DNA of 19,640 nucleotides, taken from the NCBI GenBank assembly GCA_035763625.1, contig DASUAS010000357.1, forward strand, positions 1 through 19,640, given 5' to 3'. A program made the position numbers and the translations under genes. Numbering within the stretch: the stretch's first letter is position 1; each line of letters opens with the position of its first letter. The notes below the pieces were generated by a model. The model did not search any database. It was not told the origin of the DNA and saw only the letters and a program-made list of their open reading frames with translations. Shown here one piece after another: positions 5,961 through 14,000 of this stretch. Source of the stretch: DASUAS01 sp035763625. GTDB taxonomy: Bacteria > Actinomycetota > Acidimicrobiia > IMCC26256 > DASPTH01.

Positions 5961-6650
5961 ATGAACCTGATCGGGCACGTCGCCGTCGCGCTCGCTCCCG
6001 ATGCGGCCCCGGTGCCCTCGATCAGCTTCCTCGTCGGCTGCATGTTGCCCGACCTCGCGGCCATCACGCGAGTGCGGCTGATCCGACCGGGTGGTGAACT
6101 GGGCGCGGGCGTGGCCTTCCACCACGCATGCGACGGGGCGTTCCACGAATCCGAGTGGTTCCGCTCCGCGAACGGGTCGCTGCGCGACGCGCTGTTCGAC
6201 GCCGGTGTCGATTCCGGTCCTGCGCGTGCGTGTTCACACGCGGGCATAGAGATGTTGCTCGACGGGCGGCTGGTCGAGGACGAGATCGTCGACACCTACG
6301 CGCGGGTTGTGCTCGAAGCGGTGTCCACCGGTGCGGACGATCTTGCGCATCTCGCGCCCCCGGAGTCGCGCGACGCGTGGGTCGAGCGACTCCGGATGAT
6401 CGGCGCGTCGCTGGATCCCGCGAGCTATGGGAACGCGGGTTTCGTGGCCGAGCGGCTGCAGCGCATGACGAGCGGCCGACGCCGGATCGAGCTGCGGGCC
6501 GACCAGGTCGAGACGGTGGCATCGATCTTGCGAGACTTCCAGCGCGGCATCGCGGCCTCGGCACCCGAGGTCGTGGCGTCGGTCAGGCGGACGGTGGACG
6601 AGACGGTGCACGAGGAGGCGGAGGTCCCCATCCCCCACCGCCCGGAGTGA
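5961..6650 (+). CDS. Protein of unknown function, faintly AcpH-like
   Basis: This 229-residue soluble protein is one I cannot place firmly. The N-terminus MNLIGHVAVAL, followed by SFLVGCMLPDLAAIT, then HHACDGAFHESEWFR and CSHAGIEMLLDGRL, gives a spacing of His and Asp residues loosely like the acyl-carrier-protein phosphodiesterase (AcpH) family: a start with one His, an Asp after a small hydrophobic helix, then His-rich helices. AcpH is a metal-dependent hydrolase. If the likeness is real, His6, Asp31, the HH pair near 54 and the later His would be metal ligands. The C-terminal third is helical and charged. The gene looks leaderless and monocistronic, and its last 68 bp overlap the 3' end of the convergent hyuB. 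Sequence alone does not fix a function. Confidence 0.5.
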   Translation: MNLIGHVAVALAPDAAPVPSISFLVGCMLPDLAAITRVRLIRPGGELGAGVAFHHACDGAFHESEWFRSANGSLRDALFDAGVDSGPARACSHAGIEMLLDGRLVEDEIVDTYARVVLEAVSTGADDLAHLAPPESRDAWVERLRMIGASLDPASYGNAGFVAERLQRMTSGRRRIELRADQVETVASILRDFQRGIAASAPEVVASVRRTVDETVHEEAEVPIPHRPE

Positions 6651-8157
6651 GGACGCGCAGCACGTCACCGGGGGCGAGGTGGACGGTGCACTTGTCGGGG
6701 AGGCGTCGCGCGCGCGACTCGTCGCCACCAGGCAGCAGCCAGTTCTCCCCGACCGCGCCGGGTGCGCCGCCTGCCAGCCCGCACGGTGCGCTGACCCGTC
6801 GCTCGGTGACCAGCGAGACCTCGGTCGGCGCCAGCGCCTCGAGCTCGCGCCAGATGCCATCACCACCGAGGTGCATGCCGTCGCCTCCGCTCCCACGGCG
6901 CAGCCCGTAGTGCCGCACGCGCAGCGGCAACGCGCGCTCGAGCGCCTCGACCGGCGTGTCGAGCGTGTTGGTCATCGCGGTGTGCACGCCGCTCATGCCG
7001 TCGGCCCAGGGCCGTCCTCCCTGCCCGCCGCCGACCGTCTCGTAGTGCACCCAGGCGCGCCGGTCGGAAGGGCTGCCCTCACCCCCGAGCAGCACGTTGT
7101 TCATCGTTCCCTGGCTGGCGGCGCCGACCGCGTCGGGCCGTGCGCGTGCCAGCGCGGCGAGGCAGACGTCGGCGACGCGCTGGCTCACCTCGACGTTGCC
7201 GGCGCCGACCGCCACCGGTGGGACCGCGGCGACCACGGTGCCCGCGGGCGCGACGACGCGCACCGGGCGCATCGTGCCGCCGTTGGCGGGGAGCGTCGGA
7301 TCGGAGACTGCTCGGATCGCGAACGCCACCGCGCTCACGGTCACGGCCTCCACGGCGTTCATGTTGCCCGGTCGCTGCGCATCGGTGCCGGTGAAGTCGA
7401 ACGTGATCTCCTCACCTTCGATGCGCACCTCCACCACGACGCGGGTCGGGGTCTGCTGCTCGGGGCGTGGGCCGGCCGAGTCGAGCACGTCGACCGCGCG
7501 GAACGTCCCATCGGGGAAGTCGCGCACCGCGGCGCGCATGCGGCGCTCGCCATGGTCGAGGATCTCGGCCAACGCGTCGATGCTCGGCAACCCGCGGACC
7601 AACTCGCCGAACCGCTGCACGCCGAGGCGGTTGGCGCCGCGCTGGGCGTCGAGATCTCCGCGCCGCTCGTCGGGCGTGCGCGAAGCGTTCACCACGAGCG
7701 CCAGCGACTCGTCGTGGACCGGCGTCGGCGGCAACCGCAGTCCCTCCTCGTCGACGGTCAGCGCATCGGGAGGCATCGATCCCGGCGCCGTGCCGCCGAC
7801 GTCGGCATGGTGGGCGCGGTTCGCCACCCATCCCACCAGCGCCCCGTCCACGACGACGGGTGCCACCATCGTGAGGTCGTTGAGGTGCGTCCCCCCGGCG
7901 AAGGGGTCGTTGAGCATCACGTCTGCACGCCACCCGGTGGCGATCGCCGCCGCCACCGATGCCGGCATCGACCCGAGGTGCACCGGGATGTGCTCGGCCT
8001 GCGCGAGGAGCTCGCCGCGCGGCGTGAAGAGCGCCGCCGAGCAGTCGGCCCGTTCCTTGATGTTGGAGCTGAACGCGGCACGTCGCAACACCGCGCCCAT
8101 CTCGTCGGCGATCGAGGCCAGGCGCGAGCCCAGGATCTGGAGCTCGGCCGGGTTCAT
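6583..8157 (-). CDS. hyuB: Hydantoinase B / oxoprolinase family protein
   Basis: This 524-residue cytoplasmic protein belongs to the HyuB family, which pairs with HyuA to open hydantoin, N-methylhydantoin or 5-oxoproline rings using ATP. Seen: the N-terminus MNPAELQILGSRLASIADEM, then LRRAAFSSNIKERADCSAAL, HIPVHLGSMPAS, NDPFAGGTHLNDLT, FDFTGTDAQRPGNMNA, and the family-typical ending LTPGGGGWGPP. Length is normal. The start is ATG at 8157-8155, which overlaps the hyuA stop as ATGA, so the two are translationally coupled. The open frame upstream to 8457 only shadows hyuA. The C-terminus is proline-rich and its coding end overlaps the convergent upstream gene by 68 bp. The true substrate cannot be told from the sequence. 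Confidence 0.88.
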   Translation of the reverse strand: MNPAELQILGSRLASIADEMGAVLRRAAFSSNIKERADCSAALFTPRGELLAQAEHIPVHLGSMPASVAAAIATGWRADVMLNDPFAGGTHLNDLTMVAPVVVDGALVGWVANRAHHADVGGTAPGSMPPDALTVDEEGLRLPPTPVHDESLALVVNASRTPDERRGDLDAQRGANRLGVQRFGELVRGLPSIDALAEILDHGERRMRAAVRDFPDGTFRAVDVLDSAGPRPEQQTPTRVVVEVRIEGEEITFDFTGTDAQRPGNMNAVEAVTVSAVAFAIRAVSDPTLPANGGTMRPVRVVAPAGTVVAAVPPVAVGAGNVEVSQRVADVCLAALARARPDAVGAASQGTMNNVLLGGEGSPSDRRAWVHYETVGGGQGGRPWADGMSGVHTAMTNTLDTPVEALERALPLRVRHYGLRRGSGGDGMHLGGDGIWRELEALAPTEVSLVTERRVSAPCGLAGGAPGAVGENWLLPGGDESRARRLPDKCTVHLAPGDVLRVLTPGGGGWGPPPPRAPSRPPSA

Positions 8158-9914
8158 ACGCGCACCACCACCCACGCGCCGGTGGGGCCGGGCTCGGCGC
8201 GCCAGCCTGCTGGGATCCACACCGTGCAGTCGGGCTCGGCGACCACCGCCGGGCCCGTCACCGGGGCGCGATCCACCGGCACGAGATCGTCGACCGAGAG
8301 GGGCGCAGCGCGGCTGACCCGCGCCCGCAGCGCGACCACTTCGACGGGTGCGTCGGGACGAGCGAAGCCGTTGCGACGTTCGTGCTCGGCGGGGAAGTCG
8401 TCGAGATCGCGCACGGTCAGCTCGTGGCTCTGGCCGCGGTACCGGCAGTCGAGCCAACTCGTGACGTCACCGCCGGGGAGCAGCCGCACCGCGTCGCTCG
8501 CCAACGCGGCGCGCGCCGCAGCCAGGCCGTCGCGCGACGCGGGGTCGCCCCACGATCGCACGAGCTCCCGCTGCTCGGGTGAGCACAGGAGGCCCACGGC
8601 GGAGAACACGCCCGCGCGCGCGGGCACGACCACCGCTCGCATGTCGAGACGTTCAGCGATGGCGCATGAGTGCAGCGGGCCCGCGCCGCCGAACGCGATC
8701 AGCGCCAGGTCGCGCGGGTCGATGCCCTGCTCGACGGTCACCACCCGCACCGCCCGTTCCATCGCCGCGTCGACGACCGCCACCACACCATCGGCGGTCA
8801 CCCCCGCGCTCGCGAGCGCGCGACGCGCCGCATCCACGTCGAGCAGGCCGAAGCCGGGCAGCTCGGTGTCCGCAGGGATCCGGCCCAGCACGAGGTTGGC
8901 GTCGGTGACCGTCGGCACCGCGCCGCCGCGCCCGTAGCAGGCCGGTCCGGGATCGGCGCCCGCGCTCTCCGGCCCCACCACGAGCGCGCCGCCAGGGTCG
9001 AGCCGGGCGATCGATCCCCCACCGGCACCGATGGTGTGGATGGCGAGCGACGGCAGCCGCACCGGCAATCCCGCGACCGTGCGACTCGCGGTCGGCTCGG
9101 GCACGCCGCCCCGCACCAGGCACACGTCGGTGCTCGTGCCTCCCATGTCGAACGCGACCGCGTCGGGCAGTCCGCTCGCGACCGCCACCGCCGCCGCCGC
9201 CCGTACCCCGGCGGCCGGTCCCGAGAGCAGCAGTCGCGCCGGGTGTGCCGTCGCCTCGTCGAGGGGCACCAACCCGCCCGCCGAGGTCATGACGAGCACC
9301 TTGTTCGCCATCGACGCCAGCTTCCCGAGCGCCGGCGCACACACCGGCCGCAGCGCGGCGTCGGCAACCGTGGTCACCGTGCGCTCGTACTCGCGGAACT
9401 CGGGCGACACCTCGTGCGAGCACACCACGTCGAGGCCACGGGCCCGGAGCACGGCCGCGACCGCGCGCTCGTGTGACGGGTCGAGGTCGGAGTGCAGGAG
9501 GCACACGGCCACCGCGTCGACGTCGCCCAGGTCGGGAACCGCACCGTCGAACGGCTCGAGCTCGACGCCGTGCGCGTCGAGGCGACCCGCCACCTCGAAG
9601 CGCAGCTCACGCGGCACGAGCGGCGCGGGACGGTCGACGTGCGCGTCGTACAGCGACGGCCGCGCCTGACGCGCGATCTCGATGACGTCGGCGAACCCGC
9701 GTGTCGTGACCAGCGCGACGCGCCCGAGCCGGCGTTCGAGCAGCGCGTTGGTCGCGACAGTCGTGCCGTGGGCCAACTCGCTCGGGGCCAGGCCTGCGCA
9801 CGCCGCGAGCACCGCGCGCGAAGGATCGCGGGGCGTGGACGGCAGCTTCCTCACGTCACCGACCTCGGTGACGACGTCGGTGAACGTGCCACCCGTGTCG
9901 ACGCCCACTCGCAT
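8154..9914 (-). CDS. hyuA: Hydantoinase A / oxoprolinase family protein
   Basis: HyuA is the ATP-binding subunit of hydantoinase/5-oxoprolinase-type enzymes, with an actin-like ATPase fold. Seen: DTGGTFTD (residues 6-13, first phosphate loop), GTTVATNALLE (50-60), TTRGFADVIEIARQARPSLYD, SGPAAGVRAAA, FDMGGTSTDV (255-264, second phosphate loop), IGAGGGSIA, GPESAGADPGPACYGRGG and AFGGAGPLHSCAIAE. At 586 residues it is about 100 shorter than many family members (near 690); the shortening appears to be in the C-terminal part. The start is ATG at 9914-9912, which begins the conserved MRVGVDTGG. A TANNNT -10 (TAACGT, 9928-9923) lies 8 nt upstream, so hyuA may also have its own leaderless promoter besides read-through from the regulator gene 28 bp upstream. 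Confidence 0.88.
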   Translation of the reverse strand: MRVGVDTGGTFTDVVTEVGDVRKLPSTPRDPSRAVLAACAGLAPSELAHGTTVATNALLERRLGRVALVTTRGFADVIEIARQARPSLYDAHVDRPAPLVPRELRFEVAGRLDAHGVELEPFDGAVPDLGDVDAVAVCLLHSDLDPSHERAVAAVLRARGLDVVCSHEVSPEFREYERTVTTVADAALRPVCAPALGKLASMANKVLVMTSAGGLVPLDEATAHPARLLLSGPAAGVRAAAAVAVASGLPDAVAFDMGGTSTDVCLVRGGVPEPTASRTVAGLPVRLPSLAIHTIGAGGGSIARLDPGGALVVGPESAGADPGPACYGRGGAVPTVTDANLVLGRIPADTELPGFGLLDVDAARRALASAGVTADGVVAVVDAAMERAVRVVTVEQGIDPRDLALIAFGGAGPLHSCAIAERLDMRAVVVPARAGVFSAVGLLCSPEQRELVRSWGDPASRDGLAAARAALASDAVRLLPGGDVTSWLDCRYRGQSHELTVRDLDDFPAEHERRNGFARPDAPVEVVALRARVSRAAPLSVDDLVPVDRAPVTGPAVVAEPDCTVWIPAGWRAEPGPTGAWVVVRV

Positions 9915-9922
9915 GCGCGTCG

Positions 9923-9928
9923 ACGTTA
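9923..9928 (-). promoter_or_regulatory. Possible internal -10 element before hyuA
   Basis: TAACGT on the minus strand fits TANNNT and lies 8 nt before the hyuA ATG, with no Shine-Dalgarno. It would give hyuA a near-leaderless transcript of its own. Confidence 0.35.
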
Positions 9929-9942
9929 CGAGGTCGGCGCGG

Positions 9943-10446
9943 TCAGCTGAGGCCGTTGGGCTCGAACGACTGCAGCAGGTAGCCCCGGGCTCGCACCGTG
10001 CGGACCTCGAGCCCCAACGTCGAGATGCGTCGGCGCAGGCGCAGCATGTGGACGTCGAGGGCGTTGCGGGTGGGGCTACCGCCTGGCCAGGCCCGCCGCA
10101 CCAACGTGTCGCGGCCGACCACCGCGTTGAAGCGGTCGATGAGCGCGGCGGCCAGCGCGCGCTCCACCGGGGACAGGGTGACCCACCGGCCCCGGTAGCG
10201 CAGCAGCCCGTCGTCGTCGACGCTCGGCGCGACCGCGGTGCGACCGGCACGTGCGGCGAGGGTCGCGACCCGGACGCGCAGGTCGTCCTCGGCGGCGGGC
10301 AGCCGGATCCAGTCCTCGAGCGGATCGATCGGCTCGGGCGCGGCGAGATCCTCGCCCACCAGGAGGAGGCGGGGGGCGCCGGCGGCTCGCAGCCGCTCCA
10401 GCCGCTCGGTCTCCTCGGGCCATCGCACCAGGACGACGTCGGTCAT
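9943..10446 (-). CDS. Orphan OmpR-type winged-helix regulator with degenerate receiver
   Basis: This 167-residue protein has a C-terminal winged helix-turn-helix of the OmpR/PhoB class (about residues 80-160). Seen: YRGRWVTLSPVERALAAALI, then GRDTLVRRAWPGGSPTRNALDVHMLRLRRRI, written here in two overlapping halves RDTLVRRAWPGG and NALDVHMLRLRRRI, and the wing VRTVRARGYLLQ. The first 70 residues look like a shrunken receiver (VVLVRWPEETERLERLRAAG, RLLLV) with no phospho-acceptor Asp in the usual place and too few residues for a full domain. No histidine kinase is nearby. It probably acts without phosphorylation or senses something else. The transcript appears leaderless (TACGGT, 6 nt, ATG). It precedes hyuA by 28 bp in the same direction, so it may control hyuAB, but this is inference. 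Confidence 0.75.
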   Translation of the reverse strand: MTDVVLVRWPEETERLERLRAAGAPRLLLVGEDLAAPEPIDPLEDWIRLPAAEDDLRVRVATLAARAGRTAVAPSVDDDGLLRYRGRWVTLSPVERALAAALIDRFNAVVGRDTLVRRAWPGGSPTRNALDVHMLRLRRRISTLGLEVRTVRARGYLLQSFEPNGLS

Positions 10447-10452
10447 CTGCGC

Positions 10453-10458
10453 ACCGTA
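10453..10458 (-). promoter_or_regulatory. -10 element of the winged-helix regulator gene, leaderless type
   Basis: TACGGT on the minus strand lies exactly 6 nt before the ATG at 10446. No ribosome site is present. CCGACC, 17 bp further upstream, is a weak -35 candidate. Confidence 0.5.
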
Positions 10459-10547
10459 CGGACGATTCGTTTCGGGTCGGTTACGCCGCAGTGAATGCCG
10501 GCTTGCCCTTGCACGGTAGCCGGTCGCGCCGCCATTCTGACGAACTT

Positions 10548-10583
10548 CTTACATGGTAAGCACCCCGAACTGTTCGATACGCT
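10548..10583 (+). promoter_or_regulatory. marR promoter with two dyads (putative MarR operators)
   Basis: CTTAC-ATG-GTAAG (10548-10560) and CGAAC-T-GTTCG (10566-10576) are perfect inverted repeats. They cover the expected -35 and spacer of a promoter whose -10 is TACGCT (10578-10583), 6 nt before the GTG start. The first resembles the short AT-richer dyads bound by MarR dimers, so autoregulation is likely. Repeats are seen; binding is inferred. Confidence 0.5.
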
Positions 10584-10589
10584 TCCGGT

Positions 10590-11024
10590 GTGGACGCCGA
10601 GCTCCTGATCCTCGCCCGACTGGCCCGGATGCTCGAGCGTGCCTGCGGCGAGCTCGACCCTCCGCTCACCCTGGCGCAGTACCGCCTCCTCGTCATGATC
10701 GGTCGTGGCGCCGACCGCGCCAGCCATCTGGCCGGTCAACTCGCCCTGGCCAAGCCGACCGTCTCGGCCACCGTCGACACGCTCGTCGAACGCGGTCTCG
10801 TGGCCCGGTCGACCGCGCGTCACGATCGCCGGGTGACGACGCTGACCGTCACCGAGCGCGGCGACGGCGTGCTCGCGGCCGCGGAAGGTGCGATGCGCGC
10901 GCATCTCGACGACGTCCTCCGGCGCGTCGACGACCCCGCCGCGGTGAGGAGCGCGCTCGCCGCGCTCGGCGGTGGCCTCGACGAGCGACGCGAGGAACGG
11001 CGCGCCGCGAGAGCGCGCGCGTGA
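10590..11024 (+). CDS. MarR-family transcriptional regulator
   Basis: This 144-residue winged-helix protein shows the MarR core: LTLAQYRLLVMIGRGADRAS, then HLAGQLALAKPTVSATVDTL (recognition helix), VERGLVARSTARHDRRVTTL (wing with the family's DRR turn) and LTVTERG. The N- and C-terminal helices would form the dimer interface. MarR proteins usually repress an adjacent efflux gene and release DNA on binding small aromatic ligands. The start is GTG at 10590, 6 nt after a TANNNT -10, so the mRNA appears leaderless. The stop codon overlaps the GTG start of the ABC exporter (GTGA), so the two are made from one transcript. It is therefore probably the regulator of that exporter. Confidence 0.87.
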   Translation: MDAELLILARLARMLERACGELDPPLTLAQYRLLVMIGRGADRASHLAGQLALAKPTVSATVDTLVERGLVARSTARHDRRVTTLTVTERGDGVLAAAEGAMRAHLDDVLRRVDDPAAVRSALAALGGGLDERREERRAARARA

Positions 11025-14000
11025 GCACGAGCTGGGTCCGGCGACTCTGGCCCTTCCTCGCCCGGCACAAGCGCAAGGTGTTCGCGGCGTTCGGCGTGTC
11101 GCTCGGCACCACGCTCGTCACCGTGGCCATCCCCCTGATCGAACGCTCGGTCGTCGACAACGTGATCGTCACCCAGCAACGCGCACTCTGGCCCCTGCTC
11201 GCCTTGCTCGTCGCCCTCGGCGTCGTGAACTTCGCGCTGTCGTACGTCAGGCGTTTCGTCGGTGGCCGCTTCGCGTTCGACGTGCAGCACGATCTGCGCA
11301 CCACGATCTTCGAGCGGGTGCAACGACTCGACTTCGCCCACCACGACCAGCTCCCCACCGGGCAGATCGTGTCGCGCGCGAGCTCCGACCTCGCGCTCAT
11401 CCAGGCGCTGCTGAGCTTCCTCCCGCTCGCGACCGGCAACGTCGTGCTGCTCGTGCTCTCGTTCGTGGTCATGCTCGTGCTGTCGCCGGTGTTGACGCTC
11501 GTCGTGCTGGCGATCGTGCCCGCGCTGATGATCGTCTCGCTGCGGCTGCGACGGGTCATGTTCCCGTCGCAGTGGGACGCGCTCCAGCGCGCCGGCGAAG
11601 TGGCGGGCGTGGTCGACGAGGCCGTCAGCGGCGTGCGCGTGGTCAAGGGCTTCGGTCAGGAGGACCGAGAGCTGGCGAGCCTCACCGAGACCGCGGAGGG
11701 GCTCTACCGCTCGCGGGTGCGCACGGTCCGCCTGCAGGCGCGCTACCAGTCGGCACTCCAGGCGATCCCGTCGCTCGGGCAGGTGGCGGTGCTCGCGCTC
11801 GGCGGTTGGCTGGCGATCCAGGGCGAGATCAGCATCGGGACCTTCCTCGCGTTCTCCACCTACCTGGTGCAGCTGCTGGCCCCGGTCCGGATGTTCGCGG
11901 GCATGGTGGCGGTCGCCGAACAGGCCCGCGCGGGGACCGACCGGATCTTCGAGCTCATCGACTCGAACCCGCTCGTCACCGAACGCCCGGATGCGCCCGA
12001 CCTGGTGGCGACCTCGGGCGGGATCTCGTTCGAGCACGTCACGTACGGCTACCTGCGCTCGGAGCCGGTGCTGCGGGACTTCTCGCTGCGGATCGCGCCG
12101 GGCGAGACCGTCGCGCTCGTCGGCGCATCCGGCTCGGGGAAGTCCACCGTGAGCCTGCTCCTGCCCCGCTTCTACGACGTCCAAGCGGGCACGATCAGGA
12201 TCGACGGCGTCGACGTGCGCGACGTCACGCTCGATTCGATCCGTCGCGAGATCGGCATCGTGTTCGAGGACGCGTTCCTCTTCTCCGACACCGTGCGGGC
12301 CAACATCGCGTACGGTCGCCCCGACGCCACCGACGCCGAGGTCGAACGCGCCGCGCGCGTCGCCGGTGCGCACCAGTTCGTCACCGCGCTCCCCGACGGC
12401 TACGACACCGTCGTCGGCGAACGCGGGCTGACGCTCTCCGGAGGCCAGCGGCAGCGCATCTCCATCGCGCGGGCGGTGCTCACCGATCCGCGCGTGCTCG
12501 TGCTCGACGACGCGACCTCGTCGGTCGACGCCCGCACCGAAGAGCAGATCCACGCCACCCTGCGCGAGATCATGGTCGACCGCACCACCGTGCTCATCGC
12601 GCACCGGCGCTCCACGCTCCGCCTCGCCAATCGCGTCGTCCTCGTCGCCGACGGCCGCGCCGCCGAGAGCGGCACGCACGAGGAGCTGATGGCGACGTCA
12701 CCGCGGTACCGCGCCCTCCTGCACGGCCCCGGCGAGGATCTCGACGACCTCGAGACCGGCGACGTGATCCCGGACGTGCCCTTCACGCCGGTCGGCGACG
12801 ACGGGGTGACCCCCGACCTCTGGGACCGCAGCGAGGATGCCGAAGCCGTGCGCGCGTTCGTGGCGCCCGCCGGCCCGGCCGTCGCCCGCAGCGGTTTCGG
12901 CGGGAGCGGCGCCTCGGCGCGCGGCGTGGGCGGCGGGCTGGCCCTCGCGCCCACTCCCGAGCTGCTCGCCGCGGTCGACGCGCTCCCGCCCGCCGATGAC
13001 GACCCCGAGGTCGACGTGGTCGCGGAGGCCGCAGCGAGCGAGCACTTCCGACTGCGTGCGTTCCTCAGCCCGTACCGCCGCCCGCTGCTGATCGGCTTCG
13101 CCCTGATCGTGGTCGACTCGCTGCTGACCCTGGCGGGACCGTTCCTCGTGCAGCAGGGGCTCAACCAAGGTGTCCAGCACCACGCCGAGGGCGCGCTGTG
13201 GGCCGCGTCGACGCTGTTCCTCGCCGCCACGCTCGTCGACTGGTTCGTCACCTGGGCCTACACGCGGTACACCGGACGCACCGCGGAGCGCCTGCTGTTC
13301 GCGTTGCGCATCCGGATCTTCGCCCACCTGCAGCGCCTCGCGCTCGACTACTACGACCGGGAGCTGTCGGGTCGGATCATGACCCGCATGACGACCGACG
13401 TCGACGCGTTCGCGCAGCTGCTGCAGACCGGTCTCATCACTGCGCTGGTCAACGTCATGAGCTTCGTCGGCGTGCTCGTGGTGCTCAGCCTGATCAGCTG
13501 GCCGTTGACGGTCGGCGTGCTCGTGCTCGTCCCACCCCTCGTGCTGGCGACGGTCTGGTTCGGTCGCCGATCGGCGAAGGCGTACGCCCACGCGCGCGAG
13601 ACGATCTCCACCGTCAACGCCGAGTTCCAGGAGAGCCTCTCGGGTGTGCGCGAGGCGCAGGCGTACGTGCAGGAAGGTCGCGCGGTCGACTCGTTCCGAG
13701 CGACGGCGCGCCGCTACCTCGACGCCCGCCTGCGCACGCAGGTGCTGCAAGCGATCTACTTCCCGTTCATCTTGTTCCTCGCCACCTGCGGCGACGCCAT
13801 CGTGCTCGGGCTCGGCAGCGCGCTGGTCCACGACGGCACCATCGCCGCCGGCACCGTGATCGCGTTCCTGCTGTACCTCGACCAGTTCTTCGCGCCCGTC
13901 CAGCAGCTGTCGCAGGTGTTCGACCAGTGGCAGCAGGCAGTGGCGTCGATGACGAAGATCAACGAGCTCATGCAGACGCCGGTCACGACGCCGGACGCCG

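Noticed and set aside
6679..8937. 752-codon plus-strand open frame
   Set aside because: It is antisense to the clearly conserved hyuB and hyuA, and its translation is Arg/His/Asp-rich with no family motifs, as expected of a GC-rich shadow frame.
10566..10576. CGAACTGTTCG as a second LexA box
   Set aside because: The half-sites are separated by 1 nt instead of 4, so it does not fit the LexA operator; kept only as a dyad of unknown use.
10553..11020. Upstream extension of the ABC exporter frame starting at an ATG at 10553
   Set aside because: The extension reads through marR in another frame and is Arg/Pro-rich; GTG at 11021 overlaps the marR stop and begins a normal exporter N-terminus.
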